From Lunularia cruciata (lineage: Eukaryota > Streptophyta > Marchantiopsida > Lunulariales > Lunulariaceae), in contig OX419756.1 in NCBI GenBank assembly GCA_948567375.1, positions 33,148,552 through 33,212,551 on the forward strand: DNA of 64,000 bases. Direction: 5' to 3'. The position numbers and the translations under genes are program-made. Below, piece by piece: positions 46,356 through 58,102 of the stretch; within the stretch, counting starts at the first letter, position 1; every line of letters starts with the position of its first letter. The notes beneath the pieces were generated by a model. That model saw only the letters and a program-made list of their open reading frames with translations. It did no database searches and was not told where the DNA came from.

Positions 46356-47060
46356 TGTGGCACTTTAGAGTTCATATATGAGTTATGTGTGAATGTGATT
46401 CTATAATGTATGATATTGATAATGATGTATGTTGTGTAGTGATATATGTACGCATGACAATTTTCATGATATTTGTAGTACTGAGGTTAGTTTGCTTGGG
46501 TATTAGAATGGTAGTGTTAGTAGTCATAGGTATTTTGAAGGTTACTCATGGACTACTTGTTGGTAGTCCAATTTCATGTTAGGGTACTAATTACATGGTG
46601 GGACCTACCATCACTTGCACCGTTCACACCATTGCATGTGCTATCAATGGCACCATTAGGGTTGGAGATTTAGGTCAAGTAGAGGGGTATATCTTCAAAG
46701 TGCAACTCCAAAGAGCTCACTTCTTTGATGTTGAGCCTTCAAGCTCTTGGCTATGATAGATAGATGCCGGTGAGCATCACTTGGAGTCTCTTAGCTAGAG
46801 TGGGTGTGGTTTAACTTTAATCAATGCCTAGTGTTGGCTGATTGTTGAGTGAAGGATTGAGTACATATCTAATTTGAGTGTGATTCAAGTGGAGGAAAGA
46901 ATTGATTATTATGGCACTTTAGAGTTCAAGTATGACTTATGAGGCAATTGTGGCACTTTAGAGTTCATATATGAGTTATGTGTGAGTGTGCTCCTATAGT
47001 GTATGATGTCAAAAATAATTTATGTTGTGTAATGATTTATATACATATGACATTCAACCC
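46356..47060 (+). repeat. Repeated LTR-like start downstream of gypsy pol
   Basis: TGTGGCACTTTAGAGTTCATATATGAGTTATGTGTGA occurs at 46356 and 46949, with a shorter version (ATGGCACTTTAGAGTTCAAG) at 46911. Two of these are preceded by GAGGCAAT. The position just after the pol remnant suits a 3' LTR, with the repeats marking partial duplication of its start. The 3' end is not defined. Confidence 0.5.
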
Positions 47061-47321
47061 ACACAGACCATGTAAAACCTATGGTGATTTGCACGGATTG
47101 AACCAAATGTGTACATGTGAACATACTCTACACTCTTCATTGTTGAGTTGATCATAGCTATACAAAGCTCTAAACATGTTAACATAAGTATTTTCCATCA
47201 ATATTGCAAGTATGTATGCTCAATGTATAAAAGTATATGCAAGAGGAAAAGGTGTACAAAAGATCAAGGCACTAAAGGCAATGCTTAAGGTCTAGTGTGC
47301 ATATCTCTAGAGTGCATCATG
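47061..47321. other. Short AT-rich spacer
   Basis: No motif seen between the LTR-like repeats and the minus-strand coding remnant. Confidence 0.35.
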
Positions 47322-48942
47322 TTACCTCCAATATAAAGTAGGTATAATTAAATAAGGACTATAGCACCACATCCATTTCTTCTCTAGAGCATGCATTGGA
47401 GGCTCAATAACTGTTCTCCTTAAAAGCTCATAAGGATCAAAATTATAATCCTTCAATATACCGATTGTCCATTCTTCCTCTAGGAATCTAATGGTTGGAG
47501 CCATAGAATCCTTAAATCTATCTAGAAGCAAGACAAGGAGCTGAAATAATGAATTGTATGAAGTAGTAAGGGTATCCATTGGTGAAAAAGGTGGAGGATA
47601 TATAGCTCCACAAGGATGGTTCCTACAATAAGGAAGAGCTCTTCATCCACAAATAATATATCATGGATAGATAAACCTAATGAGGTAAAAGTACTATGTG
47701 ATCTAACCATAAAACCTCTAAACTCATCAAAATATCCATCCATCTTGGCAAGGCATGCCATCAAACATGAATCAGAATGTACTCCTATTGGTAGGTGACC
47801 AAGCTCCCACATAGAACACAATAGGGTCTCCACATTGCAATTTGGACCATTAGTCCATATGATCACCTCAAAATGAGAGATACAATACTCCATAAACTCT
47901 CTAATGCTAGTTTGTGGAATATACTATAAAGTACTATTCATAGTAAAATAGCACTATCCTCTCCTAATAGTCTCAAAACACTCCAAGAAATAGGTCTATT
48001 AGGATCTCACAATTACTATATAACTTAGATCTAACACAAAATCTTCCTCCTCAAATCTCTATGGAAAATGATACAAGGAATGAAGGATCCAGATAAACTC
48101 ATCTTCTCTCTCAAATGAATGAATCTCTATACCTCATCACTCAAAGATATCTTTTGCTCCTAAAGCCACAAGCACTTGTGGTAAGTACCCCAAAAACTCA
48201 AAGGGGGTGCAATATCATCCCCGGTGCAAAGTCTCTATGATACAATATCCTCTCCCATATGCAAATAAGGCTCCTATCTTGGGCCACCTACAAGACTTAA
48301 CCAAGTTTGATTGGATCAAGTAGCTCACAAAGAAGATGCTCTCCCATATGATGGAGTAGTAGCCTCTCTAGTATGATGCACTCTGGATGAAGAACCTATA
48401 GTATGTGGTGGTGTAAAGAGGGCTCTCTCTATGGTAAGATCTCTAAATGGACTATGGGTTTGAGTCTCTATATGTGTAAAAAAATCCTTGCTCTAGGTTT
48501 GAGTACCTATATCAAATAAACTAGCATCTCTTTGAGCCCCTACCACACCATAGGACTCAAACAGATCAACACCATGATCTGTTTGAATCCTTACTTCTTT
48601 TGGGAGAAACTCTCAATGTTAATGTAACATATATGCCTCTAACCACTCTCTAGCTTCATGGTATTCATCCTCATATGCTGCCCTAAGACTATCTAGCTGA
48701 TCACTCACCTCATGTACTTCCTTCTTGGTCTTCTCCAATAGTTCCATAGTAATGGAAAACTCTCTCTTATACCATATCTCTTGAACTCTATATCCCTCCA
48801 TTCTCTCTCTATTATCTCTCATTATCCTTCCAACTCAATGAGTCTCTCTACACTTAAGCTCTCAAATCATATCTCTCTCTCTCTAATAACCCTAACTAAG
48901 TCTACTAACAGCTTGCTTGTAGTACTCTCCTAAATACATAGA
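47322..48942 (-). pseudogene. Minus-strand coding remnant of unknown family, 3' part
   Basis: Frames at 47893-47522 and 47579-47322 overlap in different registers and read as decayed protein. Segments include SDSCLMACLAKMDGYFDEF, RGFMVRSHSTFTSLGLSIHD and FVDEELFLIVGTILVEL, then FLEEEWTIGILKDYNFDPYE and LLRRTVIEPPMHALEKKW. Further upstream on this strand, 48822-48619 reads LLEKTKKEVHEVSDQLDSL, a coiled coil. L4 lies at the right edge, and similar R/E-rich sequence continues beyond it at 51540-51965. The family is not recognised. A captured gene or an undescribed mobile element is possible. Confidence 0.4.
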
Positions 48943-51415
48943 TGTTTTAGATCCTCAACCAGAATCAGACCATGCACCTCTATCCTGTACCATCCTTTTT
49001 CCTTGCCTCAATAGAACCACATTACCTATAGACCATGCTTTTAGAGGCAAACTTTGTTTAGATTTTCACAAGAGAGACTTGTACCAACAAGCTATCCAAG
49101 AGAAATTGAGTTCTATGGAGTGGAGTTCTGATTTTCAACAACGTAGTGATCAATTGATTGAACTTCTTCAATCTACATCAACTTCTTTGTTTCCAAGAGG
49201 CTCCCACAAGAAGAGACTTGGTCTCCCTTGCAATAGATGGTTTGATGCTGATTGCAAAATGGCAAGGATCAAAGCTATGGATAGATCTCTTGATCAGATT
49301 GCACAAAATCAAGCTTTTGTTTTATACAAAAAGTTGGTGAAGTGCAAAAAGCGGGCATTTCTAAGACTCAAAGGAGTTGAGTTGAGCACTGAATTGAGGA
49401 GCAATCCCAAGGCTTTCTGGAAGAAAGTAACCATCAGATCTCCATCTCCATCGCTGGACCTGAATGAGCTTTGTGACTATGTGAAGGATTTGTACTTTTT
49501 CCCAAATGCTCCAAGCATGGCACCTTGCCTTGGATCTGCTCTCACCATCTCTGAAGCTGATGTCAAGTACCAATTGAAGAAGTTGGCCAATGGTAAGGCT
49601 GAAGACCTTGATGGACTATGTGTTGAACTTCTGAAGTGGGGCGGTAGCCAACTGATTTCAATACTCACTTCTCATTTGAATGAGGCAATCAAGTGTGGCT
49701 TTCCGGATAGATGGTGCTTCAAGAAGGTAGTTCCTATTCACAAGTCTGGCCAGAGAGATGTTGTCACCAATTACCGTACCATACTTGTTGGTAGTGTCTT
49801 TGCCAAGTTGTATGGTCGAATTTTGGAGTCAAGGTTGAGCACTTGGGCTGAAAAGCACAAAATTCGAGCTAAGTGCCAAGCTGGTTTCAGATTAGGCTTT
49901 AGTACTTTGGACCACCTATTGGTACTCCATGTTTTGTGGTGCAAATCCAAGGGGGTTGGGAGAGCTCTCTATGTTTCCTTTATTGATTTCAGGAAGGCCT
50001 TTGATAAGGTGCTCAGGAAATCTCTAAGTGAGAGACTCATTGAAGTGGGTGTTTCAGCTGATCTGATTGGTGCTATCTCTAGACTCTATGAGAAAGTGAT
50101 TGTGAAACTTTCATCTTTGAGCTCTCAAGATGTCCTTAGCACAATGGGTGTGATCCAAGGCTGCTCTCTGTCTCCAACTCTGTTCGGAATCTTCATCGAT
50201 GATCTAGAGAGTCTACTCATGGAAGCTGGAGCTACAGGTGTACAGGTTGGCTCTTTGATGATACATGCACTCCTTTATGCAGATGATGTAGTGCTTCTCT
50301 CCACAAATCCACAGAGTTTACAGAAGCTGTTGGATTCTCTACTTTGCTTTTGCAATCAAACAAAGATGGAGGTGAACCTTGACAAGTCCAAGGTCATTGT
50401 GGTGGGTTCTAAAGGTGTCACACCTTTCTTTTTTGATGGACAGCAATTGGAGCAGGTTTCTTCTTATAAGTACTTGGGCCTTGAGTTTTCTCATGACTAT
50501 AGTTGGTCTACTTGTGTGAAGATGAGAATCAATGCAGGCTTTAGAGCTTTGTATTCACTCATGAACCGCAGTAGACTTGCTCACCTCACCACATGGGAGT
50601 TGAAGAAGGTGCTGTTCAGATCTCTTGTGCAGCCGGTGGTTCTCTATGGTGCTCAGATTTGGGGTCCAGGTACTAAGAAGACATGGTGGCAAAAGGTGGA
50701 GAAAGTTCAGAAATTGTTTTTGTGTGATGAACTTGGGGTGAGGACTCAAACTCCTTATGTATTCCTGCTTGCTGAAACAGGATTTTTACCTCTTGAGGCT
50801 GAAGCTTTGTTTTTAGCTATCACATATGCCACTAAGGTGAGGTCCATGGAGCATGAGAGACTTCCCTACCAAGCTTTTTGTGCCACTCTATCTGTCGGTT
50901 GGTATACAGATCTGATTGTATGGGCCACAAGGTGGAATGTTTCTGAGCGACATTGGAGATTGGAGCCTATTGCACTTCGAGAGGTGATCAAGGAGCAGTT
51001 TTTACTTCGCTTATGGCAGCAACCCGGTACCAAGATGGTGTTCTATCAGCAGTTTGTAAATCCTATGTTGGTGTATTGTGAGCAAGATTATCTCTTGGCT
51101 AGGATTTCTACTTCATTGAGACATGTTATCGCTCAATATAGAACTAGTTCTCATAGACTAGAAGTAGAACAAGGATGTTGGCAGCAGATAGAGCACTCCA
51201 TGCGACTTTGCAAATTGTGTATTATGAGCAAAGTTGAGGATGAGCATCATGTGTTTGTTGATTGCCCTTGTTACATGCAGATTAGAGTTAGACATCAGAT
51301 TACTTGTAGTGACTTCTCAACTCTCTTACAGGTTGAAGCTTTAGCATTAGGGAAGTACATGACAGAAGTTACTTTACATCGGACCAATTTGTTACAAATT
51401 GGTCCGATGCCCTAG
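48943..51415 (+). pseudogene. LINE L4 ORF2 fragment, open frame
   Basis: Open from the truncation point to TAG at 51413-51415, with no stop. Retains SDHAP of the endonuclease, the complete reverse transcriptase (SFIDFRKAFDKV, GVIQGCSLSPTLFG, LLYADDVVLL) and the C-terminal knuckle. Most of the endonuclease, all of ORF1 and the leader are absent, so it cannot move by itself even though the retained part is undamaged. Alanine before FIDF in the other copies is serine here. Confidence 0.9.
51377..51409. repeat. 33-nt palindrome at LINE ORF2 3' end
   Basis: CATCGGACCAATTTG and its exact complement flank a 3-nt loop, ending four bases before the ORF2 stop. The same perfect palindrome is at 29290-29322 (L1), 30959-30991 (L1 internal fragment) and 36769-36801 (L2). 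L3 has two mismatches, at about 41730-41773. Its RNA would form a 15-bp stem, a candidate recognition structure for the reverse transcriptase at the 3' end. Confidence 0.9.
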
Positions 51416-51518
51416 GCCCTTGCCTAGGCTCACATTTCATGTGTTTTGTATTGTGTTTCCAGCCTTTTGACTCTTTGGGTCTTTCGGGCTTTATATTTCA
51501 TTGTTTCATTGTTTCATT

Positions 51519-51656
51519 TTTCTCTCTGCTAGTCTACTCTCTCTCTCTCTCAAACACAATGTGCTCCTCATGTTGGAAATGCTCCTCGCTTTGTGCAAGT
51601 ATTCTCTCATGCTCAGCTAGCCTAGTCTCCCTCTCACACAAAAGGTACTCCTCTAG

Positions 51657-51689
<33 letters not shown>

Positions 51690-51965
51690 GTCTCCTCTCA
51701 TGAGAGTCTAGCCTACTCTCATCTACAATGCGCATGTGCTCCTCTCTAAGGATACTCAATAGTGATGGCAATGGAGGTGGTTAACTCTCTCTCTCTCTAG
51801 ACTATATGGATGATCATCATGCTCATGGGTACTAGTTTCTCGTACATCAACACTTTGATATGCATGAGGAGGATCATGAGGAGTGTGATCATCACGGTGC
51901 TCATAGGGACTTGAATTCCTAAAATCACAAGATGCATATATATTATGAGCCAACTTGTCTCTCAT
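51519..51965 (-). pseudogene. Minus-strand R/E-rich coding remnant, 5' part
   Basis: Reverse-strand reading gives MRDKLAHNIYASCDF at 51965 onward, then SPYEHRDDHTPHDPPHAYQ and, through the TC-rich tract, runs of RE/ER with RLEEYLL-like helices. It probably joins the remnant left of L4 (47322-48942). Not recognised. Confidence 0.35.
51659..51690. repeat. (TC)n microsatellite
   Basis: About 16 uninterrupted TC units within a TC-rich tract that encodes Arg/Glu repeats on the minus strand. Confidence 0.95.
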
Positions 51966-52241
51966 TCAAGATGGACCTTTGCTGGCTATTATGGTAGCGC
52001 GCCATAGACTAAGAAGGCAAGGAACTCCAACTCTATCATACTCCTCCAAAGCTAACACTCCATGACTCAAACCATTGCTCACTAGGGAGCTCAATAAGAG
52101 AGAGAGTTGCAAATAAAAAGGATGATGAGTACCTCTTCACCCTCAGTTTATATACTTGTGAAATATTTACGCACCAAAGTTATTAATTATTGAGTAACTC
52201 AAGTTATTAGGCTAAAATTCAAATAAATTCAAAGTCTAAAA

Positions 52242-52320
<79 letters not shown>

Positions 52321-52660
52321 AAAATTCTCTTAAGAATATGCTCTTATCTTAACCCAACCACTAAGTCAAGTATTCCTTCATATAGGCTATCCTTGGACTA
52401 TAGAAGAATCCAAAGCAACAAGGTTTGTGGGTTCAAAAGTTCTCAACTCTTTCCTCAAAGCCAAACACATAAGAATATTATCAAATCAATACACTAGAAT
52501 CCAAAATAGTAGTGCTCATCTTTTACACTTCCTCTAAAGTAAATCCCCCTCTATATTAGTTATGACTAACTTTAATTAATCATGACAATTGTAGAACTAT
52601 CATTTATCTCTATATAAATAATATCTCTCAAGTACTTGTAACACCAAATTAAATATCATA
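51961..52660. repeat. Family C repeat, copy 2
   Basis: Longer relative of 41280-41631. Reading the minus strand, it lies just upstream of the R/E-rich remnant, and CTCTATATAAATAATA (about 52608-52623) is an AT-rich possible promoter on either strand. It contains the (TA)n tract at 52244-52318. Confidence 0.65.
52244..52318. repeat. (TA)n microsatellite
   Basis: 75 bp of uninterrupted TA repeat, able to form a long hairpin. It is absent from family C copy 1. Confidence 0.97.
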
Positions 52661-52679
52661 ATAACATATACATGCACAT

Positions 52680-54110
52680 ATGGTTCTTAAAATATACAAT
52701 TTTTCACACCATATCAATCCAACAAGCAATACCAAGAGAAGAGTTATCCATGAGTTTGCTATAACAAAACAATGTATATAAATCTCAAAAATTTACCAAC
52801 ATGTACATAGGGTTAGCTAACCTATACTCAAAAGTGCAAACTAAAACTAAACTCTCATTTACTAGGCTATTCATCATGTGCAAGCTCTTCCTTGTGTGCC
52901 CTCTTGTGAATATAAACCTCCTTCTCTATACCTCCAATGCTATATACAATCTCATCCTCTTTGAGAAGTCCACTCTCCAGGAATAAATGGATGAGAACCT
53001 ATCCATAGAAAAGCATCTACCATCTAGGTGCCCAAGCTGCCTTTGGACTACAACAAGCTTTGCCTCAATAGCTAACAACATAAGATCAGCCCAATCATAG
53101 TCCACTAGAGTAAATCATGCCATCTTACTCTTCACTATGAGAAGTTTAGGGTAGTATATACCTTTGTAGTTGAAATCCTTAGTGTGGAACAGCCATTGGG
53201 GTGAAGTGAGCCATCACCTTTAGGATTAATTTGGAAATTATTACTGAATATGATCTTTAGTTCTATTTTTTTGTAGTGCACCATTGGGATGACACTACCT
53301 TTGTTTGAGAGTGGTGCACATGAGGTTAAATTGGAAATAGAAAATAAAATATAGCTTAATGATATTTCCCTTCACTTTTAGTTATTTTTTCCATGCATCC
53401 TTGAGAGAATGACATCTTCTTATTAAATTTACTAGTACTTGGATGATATTGAGTTATCATAATTATATTGAGCTTGAGATTCTCAAAGCTCATTTGAGTG
53501 TCAAGGTTTGCTTGTTTTGGTTGAACAAAATATACAATAGGCACTCTTGGTATAGGTATAGTTCTTGATACTCATTTGTGATGATCTTGTTGTGCATACA
53601 GATATATGCTTCTTGCATTGTGCTTTGTGACTTGAACCTTGATAAATTATTGATCATTGAAAAGTGAGTTTTCAACTTCCCAAAACATATTTTTTGTACT
53701 CCTAAACTACTTCTTGGCTATAGCATACCACATTTTCTTTTCTAACTATGGTTTAGCTATTGTCTTCCTACAAATATATGCCATAAAAAGGGTAATTTAT
53801 TATATGCATGGTTGTTGATAGTATACTCTACTTCTAAAACTTGAGAGTGAACCAATTGTTCAATGATGGAGATTGGTCAATCAAATTAATAGTATTGTTG
53901 GAACCAACCAAGGATATCAAAGTGGTTGTGCCATACTTTTAAATCTTATGAGCACATTGCTTCTAGCACTCTTCTTTTTTTCCTATCTTGTTATTGTACT
54001 TGCCATGAGAAAGGCAATTTTTTTCCAAACCTACCCTATAAAGCAAATGACTAAAATGACAAATGGAGAGAAGAGGAAAAGAGAGTTAAAATAGCAAGCT
54101 CATTGTATTT
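52680..54110. other. AT-rich spacer
   Basis: Only short frames without recognisable motifs. No terminal repeats found. Confidence 0.35.
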
Positions 54111-54114
54111 GAAA

Positions 54115-54299
54115 TGATGTTGAATAATGAAACAATTAGATATATTTGTTTCTTTGCGTGTAACTAATCTATAATGAATGTAACATAGAATCAAAGTGGT
54201 TATTTGTCATGATGTTGAATAATGAAACAATATGATATATTTGTTTCTTTGTGTGTAACTAATATAAAATGAATGAAACTTATAATCAAAATGGGTGTT
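54115..54299. repeat. Tandem dimer, about 94-bp period
   Basis: ATGATGTTGAATAATGAAACAAT starts at 54115 and 54209. Each copy continues through ATATATTTGTTTCTTTG.GTGTAACTAAT and ends in ATAATGAATG-like sequence. Confidence 0.8.
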
Positions 54300-54560
54300 G
54301 CCTCTTCTTTGTTCAATACCTAACCTCAAGGTGGCAATACAAAGAAATCAAAGTAGTAAGTACACCTACTCAATCTAACACTCATACTTATTGTCTACTT
54401 TCTTGATCATTTAATATGCGACTTAGTTTGTTATAAAAATACAAATACTTATCTTTAGCCAAAGGTTATGTCATGATGTCTCTAACAAGGATCATAGTAG
54501 GAATCTAGACAATTATTATTTCTCCACTATCTAATAAGTCATTAATGTAGTGTATGATCT
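54290..54560 (-). pseudogene. Ty1/copia 3'-end remnant, second copy
   Basis: Shares with 28780-29090 the order CTCTT...TACCTAACC, TACACCTACTCA, CATACTTATTGTCT, TAGC.AAAGGTT.T.TCATGAT.TCT and TATTTCTCCA.TATCTAAT. It is too decayed to show protein motifs by itself. Confidence 0.5.
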
Positions 54561-56434
54561 AAACATCTAATAGTTAGATGTTTAGATCATGGGAATTGAT
54601 ATTTCCAGTCCTTTTTGATCTTTCCACACCTCTTGTCAAGTTGGGAAGTTTTAGATTAGCAGGAGTTCAAGTATGGTTTTTGATATTTTCACACCTCCTA
54701 AATGTAGCCATAGCTTGTACTCAATTTTTCACCAATACAGTAAGAAACACATACAACAAAGTTATGGCATCAAATGGAGGTGTATGATGGCTATGTGCCC
54801 AACTTAACACTATTGTCTTTTGGATTCTAAAATGCTTGGGGTCATGTAGTTTGAGCTAAGAAGGCAAACAACATGAGGAGATACAAGAAGGAAGAATGTC
54901 ATTATTTAAAAAATTCTAGATATTTAGTAGACCTTGACATGTTGAGACAATTTCATACCAAGATTGTACTCCAATAGAAAAATGAAGAATTTATATTATA
55001 AGTGTGGATTTGATTTTTTCCTCTGGTGCCAACATTCACAAGGTGCTCACAACTTTGACAAGGTGCAAAATCTACAATCTTCATCATTCATGTGATCATG
55101 AACAATCTATGTCTTATAAATGCAAAACTTTATAGTACCTTTATAGTACTACTTGCTTGTTTCACTTTTGAAGGTTGCAAGAAAAAATACTCTTCTCAAG
55201 GTAGAGACTTATATTTAGAGCAACATAAAAAATTTCTATTCAACTTTCAACAACAAAATATAATCTAAATTATTGTTATCTCCGTTAATTTTGGTTTTGA
55301 ATATACTTTAGCCTTGTAGTTTGGTTTTGTCAGCAAATGATAGGCATCCAACTGAGCTTGCAGTTGCTAAAGTCACACAATCTTGGCCGGAGTTCCAAGT
55401 TGCCTAGCCCGCCATTGCAACTCTTCATGATGGATAACACCACCAATCAACTTTCCAAGTTGCCAATGTAGCAAGTTCAATTGATGGATCAAACACAATA
55501 GGGCAGCTTTGGCTTTAACATCCAATGGAGAAGTATGAGGAAGGAATGTTGGAAGCCCATAAAGTCTTCACTTGTAATTACAGCTGGTTGTGAGAGCATT
55601 TGTTCAAGAACTATTATCATTTCTAGCACAAAAAACCAATTTTCCCTTAGAGTTGGCCCCTTTGGTGTTCACCAAAGCTTGCCATATCAAAAGTTCAACT
55701 CTCATTCCAATAATTATTGCATTAAAGCTTCAAGATAGAAGGATTGAATGGAAGTGGAATTCCAAGCAATGCACCATGATAACAATAGACTATTTCCATG
55801 TCTTCACACTCAATATGATATACCAAAACTGACTCAACTTTGGCACTATCAGTGCAATGACCACTAGAAACAAGGTATTAATCAATTCTCTCCTTCTCTT
55901 GGGTGGTAGCAAGAGCTTTTATTACGTCAAATATTGATACAAAGAAAGCTATTTGTGCTTGATCAAGTGCTTTGATTAACCATGACCAAGTCTAGAAAAA
56001 TTAGATATAGTGAAAAAAGGTTTAAAATCCAAATTCTTGCAATTGGTTAGGACTTCAAGCCATGATTCATTTTTGTTTACAAATACAAAGTCAAGGAAAG
56101 CCTTAAATTTGCACTTTGGCTCCAAAATTGGGAATAATCCATAGAACTTAGCTCATAAAATGAGCTCAAGCACCTACTTAGCTCAAGCACCTAAACACTT
56201 GCTTTCACTTGGAAGCTTGCTAATCCATTGCTAAAGTTAAGAGGGATGTGGAAATATCAAAAAATACAATTGAATGTATGCAAATTTAAGATTCCACAAC
56301 TTGGTGGGAGGTGTAATCCAAGACTTCCCTCCCCAACTTGGTGGGGGTATGGAAACATCAAAACAATAGTATGGAAATATAGATGAAAAGAGGAGTATGG
56401 ATTGATAAAAGTTGTGATTTCTTTGATTTGCTAT
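54561..56434. other. AT-rich spacer
   Basis: No recognisable gene. Repeated short phrases (AACTTGGTGGGGG and AACTTGGTGGGAG near 56300-56345) are local duplications. Confidence 0.35.
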
Positions 56435-56898
56435 TGTAAAAGATCAAGGAGAGAAATAGGAGAATGGAAAATTGGGACTCTTCAATGAGGGAAAATCTGA
56501 ATGCCTAGCATGAGCTTGGGCTTTGGTATTTACATAATATACAAGGCTCTTGAGAAAATTCTCAAGCCTTTTTTCTAAAAACCACCTTCTTAGAGTGCAA
56601 GCTAAGTTAACCAAGAGGTGTCTTTCTAAAAGTTGTCTACTTAGCATGCAAACTAAGCTATTCAGGAAGCTTCCAAGAAGCTTCCATCTAGAACTCACAT
56701 ACTTGGCATGCAAGCTAAGCTAGCGGGAAAGCTTTACAAGAAGCTTCCTCTTAGAAGTCACCAATTGGTATACCTATTGGAATATACCAAGAAGCTTCTT
56801 AGATACTTCTAGAATATTCTTATAATTCTTGGCTAATTTGGCATATTTGCTACTTTTTTAGTCTTGATTAACTCATCTATGAACTCCATATTGTTACA
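56435..56898 (-). mobile_element. Family B solo LTR (B3)
   Basis: On the minus strand runs TGTAACAATATGGAG to TCTTTTACA, the same ends as B1. Flanks GCTAT (56430-56434) and ACTAT (56899-56903) agree at four of five bases. It contains AAGCTTCC and TTAGCTTGCATG units. Confidence 0.75.
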
Positions 56899-58102
56899 AC
56901 TATTATATTGTGGTTATGCAATATAATTTAATGTGTTATTTTTCAGACCTTAACTCACATAGTAAGCTTCTTGTCTAAATATATGCATTATTGGCATTGA
57001 ATAAAGCTATATATTCTACTTCTACAATGAATAAAACCATAAAATTTTGTTTCTTGATGTCTAATTGACAATTTTACTAAGCAATAAAAACAATAGCCCA
57101 AAGTAGATCTTCTAGTATTTAAGCATCTAGCTCATGTGTATCCTTTGTTTTAAGGAATTCAAATCCAACATCCAAGCTACTTTGTAAGTAGCAAAATGTC
57201 CTTTTCATATCTTTCTAGTGAATAGTATATGAATTGGATATAAACTAAGATATTACATTCACAACATAAGATATGTAGAATTTGGTATATATCTTATGTG
57301 TGGATTCCAATTTTGATTTCTTTGCCTCTATCTCAAGACATTGTAACTTTTGTCAAAATGAGTAGGTGTACTTACTACTTTACTCTATCCAGGATTTAGC
57401 GTTAAGCATGAATAAAGAAGAGGTGGTTGTTTATGGCTAGGTATTGATATAAAGAAGAAGCGGCTATCTAAGGTTAGGTCTGAATAGAGAAGAGATGGCA
57501 CCACTCATTCTAGGTTTAGTACACCTTTTGGTTAGGATATAAATATTCCTAGATTTTCATTTTACACATTAGTTATAGTGTCCTGAGTTTGAGGCTAAGT
57601 AAACAAAAATGGAATTCACACACAAGATTGGTAAAAAAAGCAAAAAATATATGTACTAAAAAAGTAGAAATATAATCCAAATATATCTTAAACTAGACTA
57701 AACATATCTTATGTGAGCATGGTATCTTATGTATGTTCAATCCATGAATAATTTGCTAGAAAGCTATAGAAAGGTAGCTACTTACTTACAAGGAAGCTAA
57801 GATGTTGAACTTGATAGGAGATTAGAATAAAATATACATATGAGCTACATGGTTTTATGATGTAGATTGACTTAGATGCTTAAACACCAAAAGATGTATT
57901 TTAATCTATAATTTTTATTCTTTTATTTTTTTAATAAAATTATCAATTGGACTTTTGAACAGAGCTCTTTGGCTTGTCCATTATAAAATCAAAATATATG
58001 GCTTTATTTAATGCAAATATTGAAACCATTAGGATAAGAAGCTTATTGTGGAAGTTAAAGTTTGAAAGATGTGGAGTGGACCAAAGATGGAGTGGAGTGG
58101 AG
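56899..58102. other. AT-rich spacer with family D (copia-like) fragment
   Basis: 57340-57560 is an inverted relative of the sequence at 28790-28900 and 54300-54370 (AAAATGAGTAGGTGTACTTACTACTTTACT, GAATAAAGAAGAGGTGG). The remainder up to the L5 start shows no gene. Confidence 0.45.

Larger units (their letters stand above)
48943..51518 (+). mobile_element. LINE copy L4, 5'-truncated, plus strand
   Basis: Begins inside the endonuclease at TGTTTTAGATCCTCAACC and runs through ORF2, 3' UTR and a tail of about three TTTCATTG units ending at 51518. It is opposite in orientation to L1-L3 and very similar to L1/L2. The host sequence on both sides is the minus-strand R/E-rich remnant. Confidence 0.93.

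Noticed and set aside
51439-51690. 83-codon frame ending in a Ser-Leu run
   Set aside because: Covers the LINE 3' UTR, tail and the TC microsatellite; not a gene.
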